Below, piece by piece: positions 24,201 to 34,400 of a DNA stretch of 64,000 nt (positions are counted from its first letter, which is position 1; the number at the start of each line of letters is the position of its first letter). This stretch comes from Tridacna crocea (lineage: Eukaryota; Mollusca; Bivalvia; Cardiida; Cardiidae), in assembly GCA_943736015.1 (NCBI GenBank), contig OX031059.1:55067159-55131158 (forward strand). The letters are read 5' to 3'. Under the pieces are notes generated by a model. The model did not search any database, was not told the DNA's origin, and saw nothing but the letters and a program-made list of their open reading frames with translations. The translations under genes and the position numbers were made by a program.

Positions 24201-27200
24201 TACATACTGTTGACCATCCAACTTGTGGCCCTAAATCTTTAAAGAAGAGCTCCACCTTGTTACCAGACATGAACTGCGACAAAGCTTCTTCATCTTTTAA
24301 ATTCTTGCCCTCTGAAAAAAAAGATGTAACAATATTTGAACAGAAATGAACATTAAAAATTACTGCAGTCACAGAAACTAATTTTATACCTCCTAGATGA
24401 AGGTGAAAACTACTGTGCATTATGGACAAAACTGTGGGAGTTCAATTTCTTCATTGCATCCGTCATACATATACATGTATACAGTTTCTACAAATACACG
24501 TTCAAATTTGTAAAACAATAACTTTAATATCTTCAGTGTTTCTATTCTTTTCAACGTCATAACCCTTTATCAGACAATAAAATTTTCTCTTGTCCAAATT
24601 GATAGCATTTGCAGTGTGGCTCAAATGGTGTAATTTTTCTTTGATAGTTGGAAAGCATTGCCGGAAAAGGAGAAAATGCTGGTTACCAGCATCTCCTTCT
24701 TTTCCCATAATGACTTCTAAAGGCTTCTTTCTCAGGTTTGTCAAAAGTAGGGATTGTGTGGTAATGGGTTAAGTTTTTCCCTAACATGAAAAAATTAGAA
24801 GCATCAACTTTCAAAGCACTTATGACAACAAATCAAAGTTGGTTCAAATTCATGTTTGGCAGGATAGGAAACATTGTGGGAAAAGGAGAAAATGCTGGCT
24901 ACCAGCATTTTCTCGCTTTCCCACAATGTTTTCAAAAGCTGTTTTCTAAACAATCCACTAAAATTGGAAATTGTGCAGTACAAAGTTAAGGCCACATGAC
25001 AAAAAAAAGTCATTCACCGACTTTTTTTTGGTTTAATATATACTTTTGGAGCTTAAATGAATGTGAGGAACCTAAGAGAATTTAGGAGCAAAAACAATAA
25101 CTGTACTAGAATTTCTTGCATTTGTAAATGATATCTTGTTATGGCCTAAAACTGAGTGAGTTTTTAAAGGTGGCCCTTCAGAATTTGGGACGAAAATTCT
25201 ATAAAAATACAAAAATATCATCCTTATACTCCCAAAGCCTTATAATCGTCATTCATAAAACCCCAGTAGTTGAAAACCATCCGACAACACGAGAAATTAG
25301 AGATTTACTATGGCCAAGGTCGACATCGACGGGAAACACGTTCTATTTTTATATGAACAACTCGCTCATTTACATACTGGAAATACTTCAAACTTAGCGT
25401 CCGAAGAAGATATTATGAAAAATAATTACATGTTTGTTATGTAATGGAATTTAAGGGTCATTAATCACGTGACAGTCACTTAACATTCCCACAATGCAAT
25501 TTTTTTATTTTTGGCGCGAAATCTAACAATAGCTTATGAGGCTACGTAGCCTTTTAAGGGAATACCATTAAAAAAATGATTTTTGGGTAATTTTATGATT
25601 CTTAATTATTTATGATTTGTATTGTTTTTTCATATAAATTTCAGTGATGAATATATTTTTTGATTTGGTGTGATGTGAAAATTCTACGTACCCACCTTCA
25701 ACTCTTTACTGAGCAAACTGAGAGCATGTGCAGGAAACAAAACAAAACAAAAAATTGCTGCTCACTTGATGTTTTCTACTTCTGATTGGGTAGAAAACAT
25801 TGTAGGAAAAGGGGAAAATGCTGGTAACCAGCAATTTCACCTTTTCCCAAAATATTGTCAAAAGAATTCGGTCTTCAGGGTTGTTGAAATCAGGATTGTG
25901 TCATAAAAATTAAAGAGGAGTAGCAGTAGTAGCAGTTAAAACAGTATCAGCATTTTGCAAAAAAAAAGTATGTAAAATGGTAGCAAAAGCTAACATTATG
26001 ATCCCATTCCTCGCATGCAAAATAATTACACATACTTGGATCAGCCCTGTATGACTGCCTGTCTGGATAGTAATTTTGATCTGAAAAAAAAAAACAAACA
26101 AACAAAATATAGCAAGTAAGCCAAAATACAAAATAGGTTATTTTCGATATCTTTTCTTGTTTGAATCAGTTTATTGCTGTTTTAACCTTAAACCAAACAA
26201 TCCCTGGATTTTACAACCCAGGGGAAAAAGTCTTCTGAAAACATTGTGGGAAAAGGAGATAATACTGGTAACCAGCATTTTCTCCTATTCCTACATTGTT
26301 TTCTACTCTTCCAAAGTCAAGTTTCAATTTTTTGACCTTCACCTTTATTTTGTTGTATGCAAATGCTTTCAATTTGGACAAGTCTAAAAATTTTGTGTTT
26401 GGTAAAGAGTTAAATAGTACCTTTCTTCTTGGTTTTTAACAGCTCTGGGATAGAGATTTGCAAAGTCTTGCCCATGGCACTTACAAAATTCTGACATCTT
26501 TACCAGGGAGCAACTATGCATAAGTCTGCAGAAAGTCAAAAAAGGCTCTTTCATCCAACAGAGAAAATTCTACCAGTCTAAGGCTTAAACCTTAACAATT
26601 CAGCATATGACAAAATTTTAGATCTGTTGAAATTAAAAGTATTTGTAGATAACAGTTTTGATGTGGCTCATATGAAATGATTTTTCTTTGATAGGGTAGA
26701 AAACACTGTGAGAAAAGGAGAAAATGCTGGTAACCAGCATTTTCTCCTTTTCCCACCATGTTTTCAAAAGCCTTCTCTTTCAGAGGGCGTTAAAAGTAGT
26801 CATTGTGTGGTACAGGGTTAGCGTGCAGAAAAAAAAAAAACATTTTCGTTCTACAACTAGAGCCATCACTAAACATGGTTATACCCCCCCCCACCAGTTG
26901 AAAAAAGTGCAAGGGGAGATAATTCTGTTCCAAATCGCAGCAGGGTCGTGAAAATTGCACACCACAATTTCATATATAATTATATAGTAACCTTGTGTTT
27001 AAATTTGAGATAAGTACGTAAAAAACTGTAGGAGTATTGCTCAAGACAAATTTGTGTCTAAACACAGATGAACCGACAGACAGAGAGATGGACAGATGAA
27101 AGAAACCCCGCCATGACATAAGCTCTGCTGGCTTTCAGCCAGTAGAGCTTAAAACCAATTACAAATGTCCTTACTGTCCTTGTGATAGAGTCTTTTCAAA

Positions 27201-28489
27201 TCAGCAATAGTCGCTCCTTGTGAAATAGGAAATGACACCAATTTTTTTCCACTCCTTGCGTGTAAAATAGACACCTGCAATAATTAAAAGAATACCTGGC
27301 TCAAAGTCTGACATACAGGAAACAATACAAGAAATTATCATATCACAATACACAACATTCATAATCTTTAACTTTGTTTTGCTTTGGTCTTTGAAGAATG
27401 TACAGGGTTTGACATTAAAATTCTTCCCAAGTAGACCAGTGGACCAGTAATTCAAAATCTTTACTAGTCCACTTCAGATTTCTACTTGACCATTTTTGCA
27501 AAATAAAGTAAAGTATTCAACAGATCGAAGTCAAACACTGAGAACTATGAGCCTTCTAAAATAAACTGTTATTCTATGCATTAAAAAACTTTGAATATTT
27601 CAATTCATCAGTGCTTTTTTATGCCTACCTGTATTTTGAGGTATCATTCTCCGAAACACACGACCTTTTTTTTTTGCTTTTTTATTGGCAAAAAAAGCAT
27701 TTACCATGGTGTTCTATGTTAATTTTTTTTTTTTATAAAGGAACCCACACCAACCAAGTTTGTTGGTTTTTTTAATTGTTGTAAGATTATTAGTAACCTC
27801 TTAGAGTATAGTAATCATGCTTTTCACCAAAGATCATGTCACTTTTCAATTTGTAACTTAACCCATTACCAAAAAATCCCTGATTTTTACGACCTTGAGA
27901 TAGAAGCCTTTTGAAAACATTGTGGGAAAAGTAGATAATGCTAGTAACCAGCATTTACATTTTCTTCATTTTTTCCACAATGTTTTCTAGCCTGCTGGAA
28001 ACAAATTTCAAATCTTGAGTTACGTTTATTTTGTCGTATGCAAAAGCTCTGAATATGAAGGAGTCTAAAATTTTGTCGTTTAGTAAAGTCTAAAGAGTTA
28101 AATTTTAATTCAGGTCGGCAACTAGTACACACCGGAAATAGGGGAAGTTACTAAATATTTTGACGATTTTTTCGTGAGATGAATTTCAAGACTACATCGG
28201 TCGAAGCAAAGGAAAACCTGAGCAATTTGGAAAATCAATAAAAGTCATTGTGAAGATGATATTGGGACTCAAATGGTTGCAAAGAGAGCAAAGTCTGCAC
28301 TCTGATCCCTGGGACTGAATGCCGAACTTTCAAGACATTTCTTATTCAAGTTATTGGCAATCAAAAATAGCATCATGAATTTTTCTAGCCAGTAGGCTAA
28401 GATTACTCAACACCTGACACAATAAACTTTCGAGATTAATACAGTGAAAGCAAACAATAATTTTGTAACACATTTGTCATTACCTCCAT
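12076..28489 (-). CDS. TECR: TECR, very-long-chain (trans-2,3-)enoyl-CoA reductase, complete
   Basis: TECR reduces trans-2-enoyl-CoA with NADPH, the last step of the ER fatty-acid elongation cycle. Ten minus-strand coding exons give 302 aa (human about 308): 28484-28489, 27175-27274, 26036-26080, 24208-24311, 22792-22901, 17336-17441, 15576-15692, 14770-14827, 13481-13615 and 12076-12203. Phases are consistent at every junction. Residues 1-80 form a ubiquitin-like N-terminal domain. From about residue 85 come the membrane segments of the steroid 5-alpha-reductase-like domain, with [36 protein letters not shown], the VSCPNYTYE motif (residues 237-245) and C-terminal IVPFLI. The introns are long and filled with repeats. 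One intron uses a GC donor. Identification is secure; the two-codon first exon is the least certain. Confidence 0.93.
12233..12446 (-). repeat. TTAA hairpin MITE, subfamily A with CCCTTTCCCAAAC ends
   Basis: TTAA both sides; ends CCCTTTCCCAAACGA and TTGTTTGGGAAAGGG form a better terminal inverted repeat than the CATTACC type. It lies 30 bp upstream (on the gene strand) of TECR exon 10. Confidence 0.85.
12795..12985. repeat. Foldback repeat
   Basis: TAAGGTAGAATGACCACTTT is repeated inverted as AAAGTGGTCATTCTGCCTTA, and GCGAAAAGTGT...GGTCAGACTGCA occurs twice in direct orientation. Confidence 0.6.
13245..13436 (+). repeat. GGCTAAATGCATC interspersed repeat, copy 1
   Basis: Shares GAGGCTAAATGCATC, ATCATGAGGTAAAA and the GTCAGCCT...ACTTTTTGCA end with 36302-36476. 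Confidence 0.6.
13481..13615 (-). CDS. TECR: TECR exon 9
   Basis: Acceptor TACAG, donor CCAG before GTATAC. It encodes [20 protein letters not shown] then [20 protein letters not shown], the most conserved catalytic-domain block, with the NYTYE tyrosines. Confidence 0.95.
13697..14152 (+). repeat. Old TTAA hairpin MITE split by a younger copy
   Basis: AATCCTTTACCACACAGTC lies left of the inserted copy (13728-13954), and GTTTCAACGACCCTG with a decayed hairpin lies right of it. It ends TTAA at 14149. Confidence 0.7.
13728..13954 (+). repeat. TTAA hairpin MITE inserted in an older copy
   Basis: Intact hairpin, TTAA both sides, CCCTTTCCCAAACAATCC end type. Confidence 0.88.
14303..14533 (+). repeat. 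TTAA hairpin MITE, decayed stem
   Basis: TTAA both ends; the stem has become GGAGCAATTGCCGCTAACC against CAGTATTTTCTCC. Confidence 0.75.
14770..14827 (-). CDS. TECR: TECR exon 8 (58 bp)
   Basis: The acceptor follows a poly-pyrimidine run; donor GCAG before GTAAAG. It encodes [19 protein letters not shown], matching human QLGNFSIHMALRDLRPAG. Confidence 0.92.
15110..15230. repeat. TTAA MITE fragment, strongly decayed
   Basis: GCATTTTCTACCCTTTCAC and GAGGTCCAAATTG recall the family; no stem left. Confidence 0.3.
15326..15552 (-). repeat. TTAA hairpin MITE, subfamily A
   Basis: Strong hairpin with GATTACC tip; right end GTAATGACTTAA. It lies 24 bp from TECR exon 7. Confidence 0.8.
15576..15692 (-). 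CDS. TECR: TECR exon 7
   Basis: Acceptor CTGTTTGTAG, donor ATT before GTAAGT. It encodes [20 protein letters not shown] and [19 protein letters not shown]; two membrane segments. Confidence 0.92.
16392..16618 (+). repeat. TTAA hairpin MITE, subfamily A
   Basis: TTAA left; the right end runs into a second hairpin (16619-16675, GAGAAATTGCTGGTGACCAGC). Confidence 0.75.
16871..17094 (+). repeat. TTAA hairpin MITE, subfamily A
   Basis: TTAA both ends; stem with a GGAGACAATG mismatch. Confidence 0.85.
17336..17441 (-). CDS. TECR: TECR exon 6, followed by a GC donor
   Basis: Acceptor GAATTCTAG. It encodes [18 protein letters not shown] and [10 protein letters not shown], the signature of the family. 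The exon ends TTCAAG followed by GCAAGT, a GC-AG intron: the phase-0 join to exon 7 (NSTYYWG) only works with this donor. Confidence 0.9.
17468..17998. repeat. Tandem duplication including a MITE
   Basis: 17468-17622 and 17822-17998 share ATTGCATTTCTGCCA, TATAAGAACTTGGGTCA and TTCAACAAAGATGA, with the MITE between them. The copies are clearly diverged. Confidence 0.7.
17619..17819 (-). repeat. TTAA hairpin MITE that lost its left stem arm
   Basis: TTAA both ends, but only TTACCAGCATTTTCTCC... remains of the stem. Confidence 0.75.
18388..18592 (-). repeat. TTAA hairpin MITE, subfamily A
   Basis: Strong hairpin (GGCTACC tip); right TTAA at 18589. Confidence 0.75.
18600..20290. other. TECR intron 5 interior, no gene recognised
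   Basis: AT-rich. A decayed subfamily C hairpin lies at about 19300-19400 (GGCAAAAAGGTGG...CACCCTTTGCC). The 142-codon open frame at 19003-19431 runs through that hairpin and has no recognisable similarity. Confidence 0.45.
20294..20850 (+). repeat. Interspersed repeat with AGGTGGCCC / CCCACCTT ends, copy 1
   Basis: Shares most of its length with 25168-25698: CCCCAGTAGT, AACCATCCGACAACA, AGCGTCCGAAGAAGA, CTTTTAAGGGAATACCA. It contains a T11-G12 run at 20638-20662. Confidence 0.8.
20850..22080. other. TECR intron 5, no gene recognised
   Basis: A decayed subfamily B hairpin is at about 21000-21090 (GGAAGAAATTG...AATTTCTTC). The rest is unremarkable AT-rich sequence. Confidence 0.45.
22082..22306 (+). 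repeat. TTAA hairpin MITE, subfamily A
   Basis: TTAA both ends; stem nearly perfect. Confidence 0.85.
22333..22727. repeat. Tandem-unit interspersed repeat ending ACCCCCACTTTGTTGAAGGG
   Basis: Two units of about 155 bp share CTGTGACCTTGAC, AATAGGGATCATCTACA and CAATTCTGTGTCTAGTTATC. Confidence 0.7.
22792..22901 (-). CDS. TECR: TECR exon 5
   Basis: Acceptor AATTTTCAG, donor GTCAA before GTAAGC. It encodes [20 protein letters not shown] then AIIYG, a membrane helix. Confidence 0.92.
23061..23290 (-). repeat. TTAA hairpin MITE, subfamily A, ends decayed
   Basis: Perfect stem around GCTGTATACCAGC; the terminal TTAA motifs are lost. Confidence 0.75.
23297..23610 (+). repeat. Minisatellite, about three units of 105-115 bp
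   Basis: TTTCTAGCAATGAAAGCCAT and GACATTGATATTGCTGTAGA occur three times. The third unit lacks GAAGTCATATTGT. Confidence 0.88.
23874..24098 (+). repeat. TTAA hairpin MITE, subfamily A
   Basis: TTAA both ends. A decayed end fragment of another copy follows at 24120-24195. Confidence 0.82.
24208..24311 (-). CDS. TECR: TECR exon 4
   Basis: Acceptor TTTTTTCAG, donor ACA before GTATGT. It encodes [13 protein letters not shown] and [15 protein letters not shown], the end of the ubiquitin-like domain and the run into the first membrane segment. Confidence 0.92.
24560..24772 (-). repeat. TTAA hairpin MITE, subfamily A
   Basis: Right TTAA at 24769; left end CATAACCC. The right arm of the stem has a small deletion. 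Confidence 0.8.
24773..24989 (-). repeat. TTAA hairpin MITE, subfamily A, adjacent copy
   Basis: Follows directly on the previous copy; stem intact; right TTAA at 24986. Confidence 0.75.
25168..25698 (+). repeat. Interspersed repeat with AGGTGGCCC / CCCACCTT ends, copy 2
   Basis: Counterpart of 20294-20850, in the same orientation within the same gene. Confidence 0.8.
25700..25912 (-). repeat. TTAA hairpin MITE, subfamily A
   Basis: Stem with a few mismatches; right end AAATTAAAG. Confidence 0.7.
26036..26080 (-). CDS. TECR: TECR exon 3 (45 bp)
   Basis: Acceptor TTTTTTCAG, donor CCAA before GTATGT. It encodes [14 protein letters not shown], matching the human WYPARQSLRLDP region. Confidence 0.85.
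26182..26413 (+). repeat. TTAA hairpin MITE, subfamily A
   Basis: TTAA both ends; stem with a few mismatches (GAGATAATACTGG). Confidence 0.82.
26592..26820 (-). repeat. TTAA hairpin MITE, subfamily A
   Basis: Left TTAACAATTCAG, right CAGGGTTAGC; stem intact. Confidence 0.78.
26860..27150. repeat. Interspersed repeat ending GCTCTGCTGGCTTTCAGCCA
   Basis: GACAGACAGAGAGATGGACAG and the final CTGGCTTTCAGCCAG hairpin look like the end of a mollusc interspersed repeat. No second copy is in the window. Confidence 0.4.
27175..27274 (-). CDS. TECR: TECR exon 2
   Basis: Acceptor ATTATTGCAG, donor GACA before GTAAGG. It encodes [19 protein letters not shown] then [14 protein letters not shown], the ubiquitin-like domain. 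Confidence 0.85.
27858..28101 (+). repeat. TTAA hairpin MITE, subfamily A
   Basis: TTAA both ends; the right stem arm carries a 10-bp insertion (CATTTACATTTTCTTC). Confidence 0.8.
28484..28489 (-). CDS. TECR: TECR exon 1 coding part (Met-Glu)
   Basis: ATG GAG is followed directly by GTAATG. It joins in phase 0 to exon 2, giving [13 protein letters not shown], which lines up with the human N-terminus (…YEVEIL). Such a tiny coding part rests on the splice fit alone. Confidence 0.65.
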
Positions 28490-30834
28490 GTCGACCTTTG
28501 GATTGCTAGTGGATACTCAAGCAAGCAAGGACAAGCCTAGTGTTACGACTATGCGAGTGACGTCATAAATTTAAAAGGGGGGAAATACTTGAAATTTACG
28601 GAGTTCCAAGTGGGCCACTAATTTCACTTTAATCAGTCCACAAATTTGCTTACTGTGATCGCGCTGACAAAAAGAAAATTAGCTGACAGATCATTTTTTA
28701 CCCGAAAGTTCTTGTCTAGAGTTGTTCCAGACTTGACATTGCAATATTTACGATAATTTTCTTCACGCAAAATGGTGTGTTTTTTCGGCACATTTGAGGT
28801 TAACTGTTCAAAAGGTAATGGTCAGCCAGTTTAAAAAAAAAGTCTTATGTATAGAACAATATGGGTGAGAAACCTCTCAGACCGAGAAACCTCATTTAAG
28901 GTTAAGTATTGCCCCTTTTTCACATTGACAAGCCAATTTAATTGTGTCTGATCTGATCAGATTGTGAACAGCCAATTCTGTCTACAGCAAATATTCGATC
29001 GTTACCGTGTTAATCTAATGTTTTTTTTATATATATATATTTTTTTTTTCCCTTGCTGTTATTAGAATAAAGTGTATTTTTGTGGTATTTGTCGAAGACA
29101 ATACCACTATGAGTTCAAGATTGAATTTTGATAACCATGTATCTTATATTGTGAAAAACCAAAGGAAATAAACCCAGTTAAAGTCATTTTTTCTCAGGCA
29201 AATGAGTTTTACGGTGGCACTCACATATTTAATTTGAAATGGCATATTAAAATACATTGGGCGAGGCCATCGATCGTTGAGATACTTATTTTTTATTGAA
29301 AATAGCTTCTCTCGCTCATAGCCTTTTATTGGAGCAGTGATAGAAATTTGCCAACTGACCCTGGGCTTTTTCGTTCCAAAACTAATTCGTTCCATGGCTT
29401 GTTCGTCCTATGATTGTGCGCTACTCCATTTGATTGCTCATGAATATTTATAGATCGAGGTAATTGATTGTAATGTGGGAAATTAAATGTAAAAGGCTAG
29501 AGATATTTCAAAAATATAGTTTTCATGAACAAACTTAAGTTCATTCGATATATCAACAGGATTTTTCTCTCTATTCGTCATGCAAACTACTGTCAAGGGA
29601 CGTTACTCCTGCTTCCTCCTAATGATCAAAGGGAGACCACTTATACAAAAATAAACCAAACTTTGTCATGAGTACTCTCCCTTCAACCGAAAAGGTATTC
29701 ATTTGCTTAGTGGATTGACTTTTAAGCCATTATTTGTACAATATGTCTCTGTTTCTTTCAAACTATTAATTCCACACAATGGGTTTCCTTGACAAATACC
29801 ACTTCAGCGTTCTCAACGCTTTGATTTATTTTGCATTGACTGGGCACTACTAAATCACACGTTACAACTCGGCCTGTTCAGTACCTACATTGTACATGTA
29901 CATCTAACTTGATATGGCTCCCATCACCCGATATAGTTACTAAATGCCATGAAACAAAACTATTTTTTTATCTGAGAGTATGCAGTTTTGATTTTCACAA
30001 TGTTATAGATAAATAACGATATTCATCGTCTTTTGTTTAAAAAAAAAATAAAAACGGCAATTTGTAATAATGCATTTTAAATAATTCCTTGTAACTATTT
30101 ACAAAACGACGAGACCGCAAAACGACAAAATGTCAGACTGGTCTTTACTTAAAGCATTTGTACAGACGACAAAGTGAATGTTGCAAAAATCAGAGGGTTT
30201 TTTTTTTTTTTTTAAATTGAAGAAAGCATTCTGGAAAAGGGGAAAACGCAGGCCACCAGCATTTTCTCCCTTTTCTACAATATAATATAAAGAAAAAAAG
30301 ATTTAGGGTCTTCAAAATTTGGGATTGTCTGGTAAATCAGGCGATACTTGTAATAAGTTGGATAAAAGGAAGACAACTCTAGCCGGCAACAAGACAGACA
30401 TGATTACCCTACAATCTCTCAGCGGAGCCTTTTGACTAAATATGATAGGTTTTCCTTAGATATAACAGTTCGGCCTAGTTTTTGGCTCGACGTGACCTTT
30501 TTTTGAACTCATGCGAGAAAATATCAAGGCAAACATCCCAAGTTTAATGAGTGTCAGACTGAAATTGTGACCTCTAGAGCGTAAAAAGGGTAAAAGTTGA
30601 CGATGCCGGACACAAATATGAAGTAAACTCTTTGATGCAATACATATCCGATTATTTTCATTTTCGGGACTGAATCTCTTCGAAAATCGCTGGTAAGGGT
30701 TGTTGCGAATCTTCTTGGGACCGAATAAGTGGCTATTCCTTCCGATTTATCCCGGAATTTAGAGGTTTATATGGTACTCGTCCTTCCAATGCACATTAGA
30801 TGAGTTATGAAAAAAAACTGGAGCCAGAGTAAAT
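28490..30834. promoter_or_regulatory. Divergent intergenic region of TECR and XKR
   Basis: The start codons face away from each other with about 2.3 kb between them. Both promoters and 5' UTRs should lie here; no TATA box or other defined site can be assigned. Most of it is free of MITEs, except a decayed copy at 30090-30340. Confidence 0.5.
30090..30340 (-). repeat. TTAA hairpin MITE, decayed
   Basis: CGACAAAATGTCAGAC start and TTGGGATTGTCTGGTAAAT end; stem partly mismatched. Confidence 0.6.
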
Positions 30835-31460
30835 ATGGCTACCAAAAAGAAGTTTCCTCAATCTCGGAGAAGTAAAAAGTCCCTTGAACACGGTCTATAT
30901 ACAACGTGTTTTATTCATGGTGAAGTTGGAGCGGTACAGTATAGCAAACTCAACCTTGAAAAGAATCAAGACTATCCAGATAGGGTTAAAAACACAGAAA
31001 GTGCGACTTGTAAGGTATTCGACAAGCAAGATATTGCAGACAATTTTCAAAGATTTGACAGCTTGAATGAGGAAGAGGACGATGTGAGATATGATAGAGG
31101 CCAGCAAACAGACCATGAAGGAAATATACGAAGATATTCAGGACCCGATTTCGAATGTCTTGATGTGTTGGTTGCCCTGGCTTCCATTGCATTTTTTTAC
31201 TTTGATATTGTTACAGACATTCTCCTGGCTAGAGATTACTACAAACAAAACAATATGTTAGCCTTTGGTCTCACAACAAGCTTCATTATTGGTCCATCAT
31301 TAATCACATGTATTTTAAACTTCAGATGGTACTTGTTAGATTATGAAACTCAACAGATTTTAATTAAGAAACGAGGGAAAACAAACGTTAAAGTGACATC
31401 ACTTCCCCTTTGGTGTATTCGATTCATGATGACAGTTTCATTTATGGGCCCTGTTATAAG
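30835..31460 (+). CDS. XKR-like exon 1
   Basis: ATG in AAATATGG context; donor ATAAG before GTAAAT, phase 2. It encodes 208 residues plus two bases of Arg209: the N-terminal tail and the first three hydrophobic segments, including FDIVTDILLARDYY, typical of XKR proteins. Confidence 0.9.
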
Positions 31461-34400
31461 GTAAATTATCCTGAAGTAGGACTTTTTCTCTGTCTAACAT
31501 CTGTGACATGTACTGTAGTTGTTGTGTATCCTCCAGATTTGCATATCATAGGACAAAACATGTTGACTGATAATTCTCTATGTAGAAAACATATTTGTAG
31601 CTAAGTGGTTATGTGTTCGCCTTGGGACCTGGAGATTAAGGGTTCTCTGGCCTTGCTTATTTGTCAGAACCTGTTACATATGAAGAAGTCATCTCTTTGG
31701 TAGCTCACCTGAGCAGGAAGTGCTCAAGGTGAGCTTTTGTGTTCTTGCTGTATCTGTCGTGTGTCCTGTGTTGTGCATTGTGCGTTACAACTTTTACCTT
31801 GTGTATGCTCTAGCAGCCACCATGTCAGTCCAATACTCATGAAACTTGATCAGAGTGTCTGTCGTGAAGATATCTCTGACAAGTATGGGCCGAAAGCTAG
31901 GTCATCAGGTTTTAGAAAAACCTTGTGTTAGCTCTAGAGGCCACAAGTTTTGTCAAATACTCTTGAAAGTTTGTCAGGATATTTGTTTTGATAATATCTC
32001 CAGGCATGTTTGAAAATGGATCATGGTGGATCAAAAACCTGGTCACTAGGTCATATCCTAGTAAAACCTTGTGTACCCTGTAGTAGCCACATTTTCAGTC
32101 CAAAACTCCTGAATGTTGGTTAGAACTTGATAATAGCTCGGGATACTTTGAAAATCAGTCAGGTTTGGTCAAAAACTAGGTGACATAGTCAAATGTAAGA
32201 AAAACTTTTTATAGTCTCTATTGGCCACATTTTCAGTCCAAAACTATTGAAAGTTGGTCAAAATATTTGCCTTAATAATGTTTTGGATGAATTTGAAAAT
32301 GGGTGTTGTTGGGTCAAAAACTAGGTCACAAGGTCAAATCTAAAAAAAAAAAAAACCTTTTGTACCCTTTAGAGACTACATTACAGTTGAAGACTCTTGA
32401 AAGTTGCGCTTAATTTTTATCTTGATCATACATTGGACAAGTTTGAAAATGGTTCATGTCAAATCAAAAACTAGATCACCAGGTCAAATCTTGGAAAAAC
32501 CTTGTGTTCACCCTAGAGGTCATATTATCTGCCAAATACTTATAGAAGGTGGTCAGAATCTTTATTTTGATTTTATCTACAATGGAAAAACAGGCTATGC
32601 TTGGCGAAAAAATTGGTCATTGAGGGAAATTTTAGAAAAAGCTTATGTACATTCTGATGGCCATTATTTGGAAAGCTTGGTAGAATGTCTGTGATAATAT
32701 CTTGAAAGAGATTGAAAATGGGTCATTTGTGGTCAAAAGACTCATGTGAGCGACTTGAGGGCCTTAATGGCCCGCTTGTTGATACTACACATATTTTGCA
32801 CTCTTATGTTACATGTACGTATTAATAGTTTGCAAAAGCAGCTCAAGGTAAAAATTTGCTTTTCAAAATAATTTTATTAAATTTCAGGCAAATGGAGTAT
32901 ATTTACAACGGAATAAAAAGTAACAGTAGAGACTTAACAAAAGAAGAAAGAAAGCGACACTATGTCGTCATGAGAATGGAAGATGTTGATGCCAGCTGTA
33001 TACGAATGTTTGAATGTTTTCTGGAGGCGGCACCACAACTTGTGTTACAAATATACATCTTGATGACACACAGACAAGATGAACCCTGGCTTACAGGTAC
33101 ATAAGTAATCTTTTAACTATTTCTGTGCTAAGTTAACTCTTTACCGCACAATCCTGACTTTTAACAACCTTGAGAAAGAAAGCCTCTGAAAACATTGTGG
33201 GAATAGGAGAAGATGCTTGTAACTAGCATTTTCTCCTTTACTCACAATGTTTTCTACCCTGCTTGAAACAAATTTCAAATTTTGGTTTACTTTTGTTGTC
33301 TGCAGATATTTTTAGCTCACCTGAGCACAAAGTGCTCATGGTGAGCTATTGTGATCGTGCTGTGTCCGGCGCGCGTCGTCCGTCGTCAACTTTTTACCTT
33401 GTGTACGCTCTAGAGGCCACAGTTTTGGTCGTATACTCATGAAAGTTGGTCAGGATGTTTGTCGATGAAATCTCGGACGAGTTCGAAAATGGGTCATGTG
33501 GGGTCAAAAACTAGGTCACTAGGTCAAATCTTAGAAAAACCTTGTGTACGCTCTAGAGGCCGCATTTTGAGTCGGATACTCATGAAAGTTGGTCAGGATG
33601 TTTGTCTCGATGATAGCTCGGACGAGTTCCAAAATGGGTCACGTGGGGTCAAAAACTAGGTCACCAGGTCAAATCTTAGAAAAACCTTGTGTACGCTCTA
33701 GAGGCCACATTTTCAGTCGGATACTCATGAAAGTTGGTCAGGATGTTTGTCTGGATGATATCTCGGACGAGTTCGAAAATGGGTCACGTGGGGTCAAAAA
33801 CTAGGTCACCAGGTCAAATCTTAGAAAAACCTTTTGTACGCTCTAGAGGCCACATTTTCAGTCGGATACTCATGAAAGTTGGTCAGGATGTTTGTCTGGA
33901 TGATATCTCGGACGAGTTCGAAAATGGGTCACGTGGGGTCAAAAACTAGGTCACCAGGTCAAATCTTAGAAAAACCTTTTGTATGCTCTAGAGGCCACAT
34001 TTTCAGTCGGATACTCATGAAAGTTGGTCAGGATGTTTGTCTGGATGATATCTCGGACGAGTTCGAAAATGGGTCACGTGGGGTCAAAAACTAGGTCACC
34101 AGGTCAAATCTTAGAAAAACCTTTTGTACGCTCTAGAGGCCACATTTTCAGTCGGATACTCATGAAAGTTGGTCAGGATGTTTTGCCTGGATGATATCTC
34201 GGACGAGTTCGAAAATGGGTCACGTGGGGTCAAAAACTAGGTCACCAGGTCAAATCTTAGAAAAACCTTTTGTACGCTCTAGAGGCCATATTTTCAGTCG
34301 GATACTCATGAAAGTTGGTCAGGATGTTTTGCCTGGATGATATCTCGGACGAGTTCGAAAACGGGTCACGTGGGGTCAAAAACTAGGTCACCAGGTCAAA